Made by a program: the position numbers and the translations under genes. Below are positions 40,169 through 50,154 of a stretch of DNA of 64,000 nt, in pieces. The notes below the pieces were generated by a model. That model was not told the origin of the DNA, did no database searches, and was given only the letters and a program-made list of their open reading frames with translations. The DNA is from Chitinophaga hostae. GTDB taxonomy: Bacteria > Bacteroidota > Bacteroidia > Chitinophagales > Chitinophagaceae. Every line of letters begins with the position of its first letter. Positions within the stretch are counted from its first letter, which is position 1. Location: assembly GCF_018224885.1 (NCBI RefSeq), contig NZ_JAGTXB010000009.1, positions 186,001 to 250,000 of the forward strand, written 5' to 3'.

Positions 40169-42286
40169 ATTGCCATTTCTACTTTTACCGCCATATTATC
40201 CAACCCGATAGAATACCTGAAAGGTGTAGGACCCCAGAAAGGAGAACTGCTCCGTAAGGAAATCAAGGTATATACCTTTGGAGACCTGTTGCAGTATTTT
40301 CCTTTCCGTTATGTAGACCGCAGCCGGATAGATAAGATTGCTTCGCTGAGCGGGTACGAAGATTTTGTGCAGATCAGGGGCAAGATCGTGAACATGGTGG
40401 TAATGGGCGAAAACAGGGCGAAAAGACTGGTGGCCACGTTTAAAGATGAAACGGGAACCATCGACCTGGTATGGTTTCAGGGCTGGCAGTGGATGCAGAA
40501 ATCGCTGCGTGAAAATGTAGGCTACCTGGTATTTGGCCGCATCTCCGTATTCAATGGCGTTTCCCAGTTGGCGCACCCTGAACTGGATCTGCTCACCGAA
40601 GAAATTGCTACCGGTAAACAATTCCTCGAACCGGTATATTATACGACCGAAAAACTGAAAGCCCGCGGACTAACGGCAAAGGCTATAGGAAAACTGACTA
40701 AGAATTTACTGGAGCAATTATCTCCGCTGGAAATCAGGGAAAATATTCCATTGGAAGTATTGCAGCAGTATCGTCTCATGCCCCGGTCCATGGCTTATTT
40801 CAGGATACACCAGCCTGTTAATGAAGATGATGCAAGACTGGCGCAGCGGCGACTGAAATTTGAAGAATTGTTTATCGTGCAGATACGCATCTGCCGTTTG
40901 AAATTAAAAAGACACAAGCAGTCGCATGGCTATGTGTTTGGCGCAGTGGGTGAATCATTTAATGAATTCTATAATCACCATCTCCCCTTTTCTTTAACAG
41001 GTGCACAAAAAAGAGTACTGAAGGAAATCAGGACAGATACCATACACGGACGCCAGATGAACCGTTTGCTGCAGGGCGATGTTGGTAGCGGAAAAACCAT
41101 GGTAGCATTGCTATCCATGCTGCTGGCGAAAGACAATGGTTTCCAGGCCTGTTTGATGGCGCCTACTGAAATCCTGTCGCAGCAACACTTTAAAGGTATC
41201 GCCGAATTGCTCGAGCGCATGAATGTAAAGGTGGCACTGCTCACCGGCAGCATCAAAGGCAAAGCGCGGCGGCAGATACTGGAAGGAGCGCTGGATGGCA
41301 GCATCGATATCCTGGTGGGTACCCATGCACTGCTGGAGAAAGAGGTACAGTTTAAAAACCTGGGCCTGGCCATCGTGGATGAGCAGCACCGTTTCGGGGT
41401 GGCACAACGGGCACGGCTATGGGAAAAAAATAATATACCGCCGCATATCCTGGTCATGACGGCAACGCCTATACCAAGAACACTGGCAATGACCATCTAC
41501 GGCGACCTCGATGTATCGGTTATCGATGAAATGCCACCGGGGCGTAAACCCATTACCACTGTACACCGCACCGAATATCAGCGGCCGCAGGTCATGGATT
41601 TTATAAAGGAAGAAGTCAGGAAGGGCCGGCAGGCCTATATCGTTTACCCGTTGATCGAAGACTCAGAGAAGCTGGACTACGAAAACCTGATGAAAGGCTA
41701 TGAAGAGGTGAAGGCCTTTTTCCCGGAACCGCGGTTCTATATCAGTATGGTGCACGGCCGTCAGCCGGCAGAACAGCGGCAAACCAATATGCAGCGTTTT
41801 GTTTCCGGTGATACGCAGATCATGGTGGCCACCACGGTAATTGAAGTAGGGGTAAATGTACCCAACGCCTCTGTAATGGTGATAGAAAGTACTGAGCGGT
41901 TCGGACTGTCGCAGCTTCACCAGTTGAGGGGCAGGGTAGGCCGCGGCGCAGAACAATCTTTTTGCATACTCATGACCGGCAATAAACTGAGCCAGGATTC
42001 CAAAGAACGGATCAATGTAATGGTGCAAACCAACGACGGCTTCCTGATTTCTGAAAAAGACATGGAACTCAGGGGGCCCGGCGATATCGAAGGCACCCGG
42101 CAAAGCGGTGTGCTCGACTTTAAACTGGCCGACATTATCGCCGATAAACCCATCCTGGATGCCGCCCGTGCCAGCGCAGAAAAGATCCTCGCAGAAGATA
42201 CCGATTTACTGTTGCCTGAGAATCAGGCACTAAAAGAATTTTTGGCAGCCCAGCGAAGTAAATCTATCTGGAGTAAAATTTCCTGA
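40169..42286 (+). CDS. recG: ATP-dependent DNA helicase RecG, probable ATT start
   Basis: The first ATG/GTG/TTG in frame is the TTG at 40289, but the frame upstream encodes the conserved RecG N-terminus (NPIEYLKGVGPQKGELL, then TFGDLL), so translation must begin earlier. No ATG, GTG or TTG exists between the preceding gene and 40289; ATT at 40169 is the best candidate and gives 705 residues, normal for RecG. Downstream are the wedge/OB domain, P-loop GDVGSGKTMVAL, DEQHRFG, and LRGRVGRGAEQS of helicase motif VI. RecG reverses stalled forks. A sequencing error at the start is possible. Confidence 0.92.
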   Translation: MAISTFTAILSNPIEYLKGVGPQKGELLRKEIKVYTFGDLLQYFPFRYVDRSRIDKIASLSGYEDFVQIRGKIVNMVVMGENRAKRLVATFKDETGTIDLVWFQGWQWMQKSLRENVGYLVFGRISVFNGVSQLAHPELDLLTEEIATGKQFLEPVYYTTEKLKARGLTAKAIGKLTKNLLEQLSPLEIRENIPLEVLQQYRLMPRSMAYFRIHQPVNEDDARLAQRRLKFEELFIVQIRICRLKLKRHKQSHGYVFGAVGESFNEFYNHHLPFSLTGAQKRVLKEIRTDTIHGRQMNRLLQGDVGSGKTMVALLSMLLAKDNGFQACLMAPTEILSQQHFKGIAELLERMNVKVALLTGSIKGKARRQILEGALDGSIDILVGTHALLEKEVQFKNLGLAIVDEQHRFGVAQRARLWEKNNIPPHILVMTATPIPRTLAMTIYGDLDVSVIDEMPPGRKPITTVHRTEYQRPQVMDFIKEEVRKGRQAYIVYPLIEDSEKLDYENLMKGYEEVKAFFPEPRFYISMVHGRQPAEQRQTNMQRFVSGDTQIMVATTVIEVGVNVPNASVMVIESTERFGLSQLHQLRGRVGRGAEQSFCILMTGNKLSQDSKERINVMVQTNDGFLISEKDMELRGPGDIEGTRQSGVLDFKLADIIADKPILDAARASAEKILAEDTDLLLPENQALKEFLAAQRSKSIWSKIS

Positions 42287-42477
42287 GGATTTTAACGTTT
42301 ATTAATTAATAAAGGAGTAACGCCAGCAGCTTCTGAAGCAGAGACGTCGCCTAAGTCCCATTTAACCTGTTTTCTTCGCATCAGAAGTTTTGTGTTTTTC
42401 CCGACCGTAACAATTTGACAGGCTTCTGCGTTTATAGTATTATATTAGTTATTCAGTATAAAATAAATCTAATCCCG

Positions 42478-45400
42478 TTGAAATTTACCTTCCCGACCGG
42501 CCTTATTGGATGGATGATTTGCCTTTTAGTTCCAGGACTAACAGCCCGGGCGCAGCAGCAGTATGTGAACTATTCGCCACTGAATTTTATTCAGAATAAA
42601 GGTCAATGGAATAAAGATGTTATTTATAAATCTGAACTGGATGGAGCCTCCGTTTTCCTGAAAAAAACCGGCTTCACTTTCCTGGTGTATAACAAAGAAG
42701 ATATGATTGCGCTGGATGATGCCGTACATGGCCATCCTAATCCCGCCGATACCATTCTTTCTCCCAGAGGCAGCACAGTAGCCGTTAACGCAGCGGTAAC
42801 ACCCGGCGGGCAACAACCACCTCCCAGGCCGGGCAGATTTCCCGATGTAAGAGGACATGCCTATAATGTGAACTTTCTCAATGCCCGGGAAAACGTGGAC
42901 ATCATTCCTGAAAAAGAACAGGAAGCAAAATCCAGTTATTTTATCGGAAACGATCCCAGCAAATGGGCCGCTGACGTTAAAACCTTCCAGGGCGTTAACT
43001 ACAACGGCATCTACAGCGGAATAGATGCGCACGTGTATTCCGATGCCTCCCAGCTAAAATATGATCTCATTATTCACCCCGGCGCCAATCCTAACGATAT
43101 ACAACTGGAGTATGTGGGTACTACCGGGCTTGAACTGAAAAAAGGACAGCTGTATGTGCATACTTCTGTAGGAGACGTCATCGAACAATTGCCCTTTGCT
43201 TATCAGTACATTAACAATCAACGTGTATCCGTAAAGGTAGCTTACCGGCTTACGGGTAATAAAATCGGATTTAAAGTATCAGGAGAATATAACAACGCAT
43301 ATCCGCTGGTGATAGACCCGGTGTACGTGTTTTCTACAGTATCCGGTTCCCGCTCTGATAACTGGGGCTTTACCGCTACTTACGATGATGCAGGCAACTT
43401 TTACGGGGGCGGTATCGTATTCGGAAGTGGATACCCGGTAACACCCGGCGTGGTAGGAAGCGTGTTCCATGGACCTGCTGATAACGGTACCTCATTCGAT
43501 ATCGGTATCTCCAAGTTCAATCCAAATGGTAACAGGCTGATCTATGCTACCTATGTAGGCGGCAACGGACTGGATCAGCCGCATAGTTTATTCGTGGATC
43601 CGCAGGGTAACCTGGTTATTTCCGGTAGAACCAATTCCGCGGACTATCCTTCCACCAACAAGAAAGGTAACGGCGGAGGATGGGATATTGCCATCACTAA
43701 GCTAAATGCCACTGCCACTGCCATTATTGGCTCACTGGTAATTGGCGGTGCTGCTGACGATGGCGTGAATATAAGAGCCGACCGTTTCCAGGGACCATCT
43801 GTATTATTACGTAACTATGGCGACGACGCACGCAGCGAAGTGGTGATAGATGATGCCGGTTACATTTATGTGGCCAGCTGTACCCGCTCTACCGATTTTC
43901 CGGTAACGTCAGGCGTTTTCCAACCTAACAACGCGGGTTCACAGGATGGCGTGGTAATGAAAATAAATCCAATGTGTGGTGACATTGTATGGGCCAGCTA
44001 CCTGGGTGGCTCAAAAGAAGATGCTGCCTATGTACTTGCACTAAATGGTTTGAATACCTTGTATGTTGCCGGCGGAACCGCCAGCAACGATTTCCCGATT
44101 AAGGGAACGGCCCCGTTGTACCCTAATTACCGCAATGGCGTATGCGATGGTTTTATTGCCCATATTTCCAACGACGGCAAAACAATGCTGCAAAGCACTT
44201 ACCTGGGGTCAGACAATGCATCCGCCGACCAGGTGTATGGTATACAGCTCGATAAAAATGGCTTTGTATATGCAATGGGTACCACAGAAGGAGCCTGGCC
44301 CATTAAACTGCTGGCGCCGGGTAACTACAACGATAACGGCCTGCAGTTCATCTGTAAACTACAACCGGACCTTTCCGCATTTATATATTCTACCACTTTT
44401 GGTCGCAGCAGAACCGTGATTACAGCACCGAATATTTCGCCCACCGCATTCCTGGTAGACCGCTGTGAAAACGTATATGTTTCCGGCTGGGGTGGCGGTA
44501 TCAATATCAGCCTGAAATATCCCAATTCAGGTACCGGTGGTTTGCGTACCACACCCGATGCATTACAGCGCACTACCGACGGGATGGATTTTTATTTCTT
44601 CGTCATGAAACGGGATGGTACCCAACAGCTGTATGGCAGCTTTTTCGGAGGAAACGGGCTTTTTGAACACGTGGATGGCGGTACCAGCCGCTTTGACAGA
44701 AATGGGATTATTTACCAGGGCATCTGCGCCTGGTGTAGCGTAAATGCCAATGGCTTCAAACCCAAATACCCAACCACCCCGGGGGCCTACTCCAGTACCC
44801 CGCCAAGAGGTTGCAACTATGGTGCGCTGAAAATTGCCTTTAACCTGGATGGTATCAGGGCCGGCGCTAAAACACTGGACCGGCGGCAGAACTACTGCGT
44901 ACCGGAAACCATCACCTTTGTAGACACTACCGGCCGGCCGGGTAAAACATATAAATGGCTCTTTGGTGACGGCTCCGCCGAAGTATCAGGAGGAGCAGAA
45001 CTGGATACCGTGTCACATACGTTTACAAAGCTGGGTACTTACCGGGTGAGACTGGTGAAGATTGATCCGGAAAGCTGTAATGTGTCTGATACCGCCTATG
45101 TGATTGTAAAGCTGGGCGATAATAAGGCCGACTTCAATTTTGACGCAAGAAGACAGGATCCTTGCGACAGCCTGAAATACCTTTTTACCAATACCTCGGT
45201 TACACCGGCTAATCAGTTCAGAGATAGTTCCTTTATCATGGACTATGGTGACGGTACGCCTCCTTTCTATACAGGGCTGGATACTTTCCCGCTGATCCAT
45301 TACTACAAGGCAGCAGGTATCTATAACGCCACACTGACACTGGTGGATACCAACTTCTGTAATGCACCGCAAACGCAAACCAAGGCTTTGCGTGTAGCCA

Positions 45401-46161
45401 TTAACGTGGTGGCGGCATTTAACCTGCCTGATACCATTTGCGCCGGTACAGAATTGAAAATGGATAATACCACACAGGGGGGTGAAGCATTTACCTGGAC
45501 GTTTGAGGACGATAACACTACTTCTTCTGATCCTTATCCACTGCATACTTTCAAGAAATCCGGCAGATGGAAAGTATCCCTGCTGGTGCTGGATCCAAAC
45601 ACCTGTAATAAAAAAGACAGCAGCTCTAAATATATACTGGTGGCTGATCCGCCAAAAGCTGATTTCGAATTTTCGCCGGTTAAACCAATGGAAAATACCC
45701 CGGTGCAGTTTGTGAATACATCATCGCCCGATGCTACGCACTACCTCTGGAATTTTGGAGATGGAGATACCACCTCGGTTATGAATCCATCACATCAATA
45801 CCTGAGAACAGGCACTTATAATGTTTGTTTGACCGCGGCTAACAGGGAAGGTTGTACAGAAACTACCTGTAAGGAAATCAGCGCTATAGTGGTACCGTTG
45901 TTCGATGTGCCGAATGCCTTCGCACCCGGTGGAAAAAATAATATTTTCTATGTAAAAGCATTTGGCGCTGTTAAATTCAATCTTAAAATATTTAATCGCT
46001 GGGGACAATTGGTATTTGAAAGTTCGGATCCCCGAATTGGCTGGGATGGCCGGTTTAAAGGAAATATTCAACCCATGGATGCTTACGCCTATATTGTAAA
46101 CCTTGAGTTTACGGATGGCACAAAAGGCAGCCGATCTGGAAGTGTAACCTTGTTAAGATGA
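42478..46161 (+). CDS. 1227-residue SBBP/PKD cell-surface protein, T9SS type B
   Basis: Start taken as TTG 42478, giving signal peptide MKFTFPTGLIGWMICLLVPG ending ARAQ; an earlier TTG (42415) gives a poorer leader. Residues about 30-280 match the DUF7948-type N-terminal domain (NFIQNKGQWNKDVIYKSEL). A propeller of SBBP-type repeats follows (DDAGYIYVASCTRSTDFPVT; LGGSKEDAAYV; DRCENVYVSGWGG), then several PKD domains (YKWLFGDGSAE; FTWTFEDDNTT; YLWNFGDGDTT), and a type B sorting domain (NAFAPGGKNNIF, FNRWG, GWDGRFKG, GSVTLLR). The PNGDG motif is altered to PGGKN. It is 6 bases from its PorP partner. Confidence 0.93.
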   Translation: MKFTFPTGLIGWMICLLVPGLTARAQQQYVNYSPLNFIQNKGQWNKDVIYKSELDGASVFLKKTGFTFLVYNKEDMIALDDAVHGHPNPADTILSPRGSTVAVNAAVTPGGQQPPPRPGRFPDVRGHAYNVNFLNARENVDIIPEKEQEAKSSYFIGNDPSKWAADVKTFQGVNYNGIYSGIDAHVYSDASQLKYDLIIHPGANPNDIQLEYVGTTGLELKKGQLYVHTSVGDVIEQLPFAYQYINNQRVSVKVAYRLTGNKIGFKVSGEYNNAYPLVIDPVYVFSTVSGSRSDNWGFTATYDDAGNFYGGGIVFGSGYPVTPGVVGSVFHGPADNGTSFDIGISKFNPNGNRLIYATYVGGNGLDQPHSLFVDPQGNLVISGRTNSADYPSTNKKGNGGGWDIAITKLNATATAIIGSLVIGGAADDGVNIRADRFQGPSVLLRNYGDDARSEVVIDDAGYIYVASCTRSTDFPVTSGVFQPNNAGSQDGVVMKINPMCGDIVWASYLGGSKEDAAYVLALNGLNTLYVAGGTASNDFPIKGTAPLYPNYRNGVCDGFIAHISNDGKTMLQSTYLGSDNASADQVYGIQLDKNGFVYAMGTTEGAWPIKLLAPGNYNDNGLQFICKLQPDLSAFIYSTTFGRSRTVITAPNISPTAFLVDRCENVYVSGWGGGINISLKYPNSGTGGLRTTPDALQRTTDGMDFYFFVMKRDGTQQLYGSFFGGNGLFEHVDGGTSRFDRNGIIYQGICAWCSVNANGFKPKYPTTPGAYSSTPPRGCNYGALKIAFNLDGIRAGAKTLDRRQNYCVPETITFVDTTGRPGKTYKWLFGDGSAEVSGGAELDTVSHTFTKLGTYRVRLVKIDPESCNVSDTAYVIVKLGDNKADFNFDARRQDPCDSLKYLFTNTSVTPANQFRDSSFIMDYGDGTPPFYTGLDTFPLIHYYKAAGIYNATLTLVDTNFCNAPQTQTKALRVAINVVAAFNLPDTICAGTELKMDNTTQGGEAFTWTFEDDNTTSSDPYPLHTFKKSGRWKVSLLVLDPNTCNKKDSSSKYILVADPPKADFEFSPVKPMENTPVQFVNTSSPDATHYLWNFGDGDTTSVMNPSHQYLRTGTYNVCLTAANREGCTETTCKEISAIVVPLFDVPNAFAPGGKNNIFYVKAFGAVKFNLKIFNRWGQLVFESSDPRIGWDGRFKGNIQPMDAYAYIVNLEFTDGTKGSRSGSVTLLR

Positions 46162-46167
46162 TGAGCC

Positions 46168-47190
46168 ATGAATCAGATTGTTAAATTATCAACATGCCTG
46201 GCAATATTGTTAATTGTTGCTATGGGAGGTTATACACAGGACCTTCACTTTTCACAATTTTTCAATTCGCCATTGACGACTAATCCTGCCAATACAGGTT
46301 TCATTCCCGATGGTAACTACCGTATCGGTATCAATTACCGCGATCAGTGGACCAGTATCCCGGTGCCTTATAAAACAATGTCGGCATACGGCGATTTCCA
46401 GTTATTCCGCGACCGGCTGGAATATGGCTGGGTAGGTATTGGCGGAGTGTTGCTCCGCGATGTGGCAGGCGCCGGTAATCTCACTTCTACCAAAGGATAT
46501 GCGTCTATAGCTTACCACCAGCTGCTTGGACAAAGCAGTTTGTTATCATTGGGTTTTAACGCCGGTTCTGCCGGTAAGCGGGTAGATATTACCAAGCTGA
46601 CTTTTGGTGATCAGTGGAATGGAAAATTCTTTGATTCGCAGATCCCGACCGGTGAGCCTATTACCCAGTCCAGCGTTAGTTATTTTGACCTGCAGGCGGG
46701 CATGAACTACGCTTATTTCCCTACTGAAAACATATATGTTAACGCCGGTTTTTCCGTGCAGCATATCAATACGCCAAGGGAAACATTTTATGACGGAAAC
46801 AATGTGATTCCGCGCAGATATATTGGTTTCCTGAATGCAAGTATCAAAATGAGTGATAAGGTAATTCTGAATCCTGCGGCATACTATGCTACCCAGGCGG
46901 GCGCCAGGGAGCTGATGGTGGGCGGCAATGCGGCGTATAATCTTTCCGGAGACGGTGTGCAACAGTTGTTCGGAGGCCTGTATTACCGCGCCAATGACGC
47001 TGCCATTTTCCTGGTAGGCTACCAGCTAAACGGCATAAAGCTGATGTTTAACTATGACATTACAACCTCCGGATTATCTGCCGCCAATAACCGGCGGGGA
47101 GCCTATGAACTTGGAGTTGTATTTACCGGTTTATATACCAACCGTACCTTTAGTAATGCAAGGCGATCTACTATTTGCCCTTCTTTTTAA
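46168..47190 (+). CDS. PorP/SprF family T9SS outer-membrane protein
   Basis: 340 residues. Signal peptide ends near YTQ; then DLHFSQFFNSPLTTNPANTG, the family signature, and alternating strands of an outer-membrane beta-barrel, ending CPSF. PorP/SprF proteins help export and anchor the type B protein encoded beside them. The start codon is six bases after the stop of the 1227-residue protein, so the two form one unit. A second such pair lies at 62074-64000. Confidence 0.94.
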   Translation: MNQIVKLSTCLAILLIVAMGGYTQDLHFSQFFNSPLTTNPANTGFIPDGNYRIGINYRDQWTSIPVPYKTMSAYGDFQLFRDRLEYGWVGIGGVLLRDVAGAGNLTSTKGYASIAYHQLLGQSSLLSLGFNAGSAGKRVDITKLTFGDQWNGKFFDSQIPTGEPITQSSVSYFDLQAGMNYAYFPTENIYVNAGFSVQHINTPRETFYDGNNVIPRRYIGFLNASIKMSDKVILNPAAYYATQAGARELMVGGNAAYNLSGDGVQQLFGGLYYRANDAAIFLVGYQLNGIKLMFNYDITTSGLSAANNRRGAYELGVVFTGLYTNRTFSNARRSTICPSF

Positions 47191-47225
47191 CCCGCCGGAT
47201 ATTACCACCTAACCGGCATTATGAT

Positions 47226-47233
47226 TATTTTTG
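47226..47233 (+). promoter_or_regulatory. start-proximal -7 box of the GlcD-like gene
   Basis: TATTTTTG, then TTAC, then ATG at 47238. Suggests a leaderless or nearly leaderless transcript. Confidence 0.4.
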
Positions 47234-47237
47234 TTAC

Positions 47238-48647
47238 ATGACAACGTTCAATAAAGTAACGGCTGCCCACATAGCGGCGTTACGCGAAATAGCCGGAGCG
47301 CAATATGTATTGGCCGACGAAGAAGGTATGAGCCGGTACGCACAGGATGAAACGGAAGATCTCCATTACCTGCCGGAAGTGGTGGTGAAACCGGATACCA
47401 CAGAACAGGTAAGTCGCATCATGCGTTTGTGTAATGAAGAACTGTTGCCGGTAACGCCCCGTGGTGGCGGAACCGGGCTTAGTGGGGGCGCTTTGGCGCA
47501 GTATGGCGGAGTATTGATTTCTATGGAGCGGTTTAACCGCATCACCCTGATCGATGAAAGGAATTTACAGGTGATCACTGAACCCGGCGTTATTACGGAA
47601 GAATTGCAGAATGCCGTAAAGGAAAGAGGGTTGTTTTATCCACCGGATCCAAGCAGCCGGGGCACTTGTTTTATCGGGGGGAATATTGCGGAAAATTCCG
47701 GTGGCCCAAAAGCCGTGAAATATGGTGTGGTAAAGGATTATGTGCTTAACCTCGAAATGGTGCTGCCCAATGGGGAAGTGATCTGGACAGGCGCCAATGT
47801 ACTGAAGAATGCCACTGGTTATAATCTCACCCAGTTGGTAGTAGGTAGTGAAGGAACGCTGGGTATTGTGACCAAAATAGTACTACGGCTTATTCCATTG
47901 CCTAAAACAGACCTGCTGATGCTGGTGCCTTTCCGTTCGGCAGAAAGCGCCTGTGCCGCGGTGAGCGCGATTTTCAGGGCAGGGTATACCCCTTCCGCGA
48001 TGGAGTTCATGGAAAGGGATGCCCTTGAATGGGTAACCCAATATGTACAGAGCAGCGCGATTAAAATTGAAGATGATGTACAGGCCCATTTGCTGATAGA
48101 AGTAGACGGAAATCACCCAGAGGTACTGATGCAGGAAATGGAAGGAATAGCGGGAGTGGTGGAAGCTTTCGATATCGGAGAAATACTGTTTGCAGAAGAT
48201 GCCCAGCAAAAAGAAGAACTCTGGAGGCTGCGCCGACGGGTAGCTGAGGCGGTAAAAGCAAATTCGGTGTATAAGGAAGAAGACACGGTGGTGCCAAGGG
48301 CGGAGCTGCCCGTGTTGCTGAAGGGCGTAAAGGAAATAGGACAGCGCTATGGCTTTCATTCTGTGTGCTATGGGCATGCCGGCGATGGTAATTTACACGT
48401 AAACATTATCAGGGGTACGCTTACGGAAGAACAGTGGAATGGTACACTCACGGAAGGAATACGGGAAATATTTCAGCTGGTGAAAAAACTGGGCGGTACC
48501 ATCTCCGGTGAGCATGGTATTGGTTTGGTGCAAAAGAGCTATATGGATATTATTTTTGATCAGACTTCCATGCAGCTGATGAAGCAAATAAAGCAGATAT
48601 TTGATCCGAAAAACATCCTCAACCGGGGTAAAATTTTTGATTGTTAA
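47238..48647 (+). CDS. FAD-binding oxidase, GlcD / D-lactate dehydrogenase type
   Basis: 469 residues from the ATG at 47238; the frame begins earlier but overlaps the PorP end. The PCMH-type FAD domain is shown by VTPRGGGTGLSGGAL, FIGGNIAENSGGPKAVKYG and GSEGTLGIVTK. The FAD-oxidase C-terminal domain has YGHAGDGNLHVNI and GTISGEHGIGLVQK. It oxidises a 2-hydroxy acid such as glycolate or D-lactate; glcE and glcF subunits are not adjacent, so D-lactate dehydrogenase-like use is as likely. Confidence 0.9.
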   Translation: MTTFNKVTAAHIAALREIAGAQYVLADEEGMSRYAQDETEDLHYLPEVVVKPDTTEQVSRIMRLCNEELLPVTPRGGGTGLSGGALAQYGGVLISMERFNRITLIDERNLQVITEPGVITEELQNAVKERGLFYPPDPSSRGTCFIGGNIAENSGGPKAVKYGVVKDYVLNLEMVLPNGEVIWTGANVLKNATGYNLTQLVVGSEGTLGIVTKIVLRLIPLPKTDLLMLVPFRSAESACAAVSAIFRAGYTPSAMEFMERDALEWVTQYVQSSAIKIEDDVQAHLLIEVDGNHPEVLMQEMEGIAGVVEAFDIGEILFAEDAQQKEELWRLRRRVAEAVKANSVYKEEDTVVPRAELPVLLKGVKEIGQRYGFHSVCYGHAGDGNLHVNIIRGTLTEEQWNGTLTEGIREIFQLVKKLGGTISGEHGIGLVQKSYMDIIFDQTSMQLMKQIKQIFDPKNILNRGKIFDC

Positions 48648-48688
48648 ACCTTTCTCCGGGTAAATAGTTAAACTTAATAAATCTGAAC

Positions 48689-49276
48689 ATGAAACGCTTA
48701 TTGATATGCTTTTTCTTCCTGGCGGGTGTACAGCTGGCGAATGCCCAGTATTACAAAACAGATACGCTGACGCGTAAGGGGTTTGATCCTTCGCGCCTGG
48801 TGCTGGGAGGATCGCTGGGAATGGTTTTTGGCGATTATACGAATGTGGATATTTCCCCGCTGGTAGGTTACCGTTTTTCTGACTATATAGCCGCGGGTAT
48901 CAACCTGAATGCGCAGTACGGACAGTTCAAATCCCGCGATTTTTACACCGGGAACACGATCCGGCGCGATAAGTATACCATTTTCGGCGGTGGGGTATGG
49001 GGGCGTGTATACCCGCTTCCGATGGTGTTTATACATATTCAGCCGGAGTATAATTTTATAAGCCAGACTTCTACCTACTATCAGAATGACAATGTAAAAC
49101 AAACTATTAAAACCAACTATGGTGTACCTAGCTTGCTGCTGGGTGCCGGGTATACACAAAGTGTGGGCGGAAGAGTAGGGATCGGCATTTCCGTGTTGTA
49201 TGATGTGATACAGGACAATCGCTCCCCCTATCGGAATAGTTTGGTATACAGGGTGGGCGCCGGTTTAGGTTTCTGA
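48689..49276 (+). CDS. small outer-membrane beta-barrel protein
   Basis: 195 residues. Signal peptide MKRLLICFFFLAGVQLANAQ. The mature part has alternating strands (LVLGGSLGMVFG; DISPLVGYRFSDYIAAGINL; TIFGGGVWGRVYP; VPSLLLGAGYTQSVGG) and ends in Phe (RVGAGLGF), as in 8- to 10-stranded barrels of the OmpW/OMP_b-brl type. No specific function can be given. It follows the oxidase by 41 bases and is ended by a strong terminator. Confidence 0.78.
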   Translation: MKRLLICFFFLAGVQLANAQYYKTDTLTRKGFDPSRLVLGGSLGMVFGDYTNVDISPLVGYRFSDYIAAGINLNAQYGQFKSRDFYTGNTIRRDKYTIFGGGVWGRVYPLPMVFIHIQPEYNFISQTSTYYQNDNVKQTIKTNYGVPSLLLGAGYTQSVGGRVGIGISVLYDVIQDNRSPYRNSLVYRVGAGLGF

Positions 49277-49301
49277 TTTTTGTAAGATATTTTATTCGCA
49301 G

Positions 49302-49341
49302 GCCGGATCAGCTATTTAATAGTTGATCCGGTTTTCTTTTT
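49302..49341 (+). terminator. intrinsic terminator
   Basis: CCGGATCA (49303-49310) and TGATCCGG (49324-49331) with an inner CTATT/AATAG helix, followed by TTTTCTTTTT. Confidence 0.85.
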
Positions 49342-49424
49342 GAATACCTGCGGATTGTACACGCCCCCAATATTATCCGCATGTTAAATGTATATAAAGG
49401 CTAAACTTTATTTTAACCAGTACC

Positions 49425-49432
49425 TATCTTTG
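49425..49432 (+). promoter_or_regulatory. -7 box of the phosphonatase-like unit
   Basis: TATCTTTG, full TAnnTTTG match, 23 bases before the GTG start at 49456. Confidence 0.5.
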
Positions 49433-49455
49433 CGGAACATTAATAATCAGTAAAG

Positions 49456-50133
49456 GTGGGAATAGAATTAGTTGTTTTTGATATTGCAGGTACTACACTA
49501 CATGATGAATCCAATGTGGCAAAAGTGCTGCAGCAAACCATTCAGCTGGCGGGTGTGTCGGTAACAGTAGAAGAAGTAAATGAAGTAATGGGATACGCCA
49601 AACCTTATGCGATCCGTTACCTGTTGCAGCAAAAGCAGGATAACCGTTACAGTGACCAGGTTTTTATTACGCAACTGCACGACCGTTTTGTGGAAGACAT
49701 GAAAACCTATTATGCCACGCATCCGGCAGTAAGGGAAAAAGAAGGAGTATCGGCTGTATTTGCCGCATTAAAGGCGAAGGGCATCAAAGTGGCGCTGGAT
49801 ACAGGTTTTGATCGTGCCATTACCAATGTGATCCTGGAAAGGGTAGGCTGGCAACAACAGGGATTGATTGATGCGGTAGCCACCAGCGACCAGGTGCCTT
49901 TTGGACGTCCTTATCCTTATATGATCTATAATATTATGGAAGAACTGGAGATCCGCAGTATACAGTCGGTGGCAAAGGCAGGGGATACTATTTCGGACCT
50001 GGAAGAAGGTACCAATGCAGGCTGCCGTTATGTAATCGGTGTAACTACCGGGGCTTACACGCGCGAAGAGCTGGAGAAAGGTCCGCATACCCACCTGGTA
50101 GCCACCTTAGACGAACTGCTTTCTATTCTTTAA
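49456..50133 (+). CDS. phosphonatase-like HAD hydrolase (PhnX-related)
   Basis: 225 residues with GTG start. HAD motifs: nucleophile Asp9 in FDIAGTTLHD (the A in DxAGT is typical of phosphonatases), ALDTGFDR, GRPYPYM and GDTISDLEEG. Lys49 in VMGYAKPYAI aligns by motif with the Schiff-base lysine of PhnX (MGLLK). So it may cleave phosphonoacetaldehyde or a related phosphonate. It is followed 21 bases later by an FAD oxidoreductase of a type known to co-occur with it; together they look like a small phosphonate-use unit. Confidence 0.85.
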   Translation: MGIELVVFDIAGTTLHDESNVAKVLQQTIQLAGVSVTVEEVNEVMGYAKPYAIRYLLQQKQDNRYSDQVFITQLHDRFVEDMKTYYATHPAVREKEGVSAVFAALKAKGIKVALDTGFDRAITNVILERVGWQQQGLIDAVATSDQVPFGRPYPYMIYNIMEELEIRSIQSVAKAGDTISDLEEGTNAGCRYVIGVTTGAYTREELEKGPHTHLVATLDELLSIL

Positions 50134-50154
50134 CTACAATACATTATTCGGATC

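Noticed and set aside
40289..42286. recG starting at TTG 40289
   Set aside because: This would remove about 40 conserved N-terminal residues that are encoded just upstream in frame.
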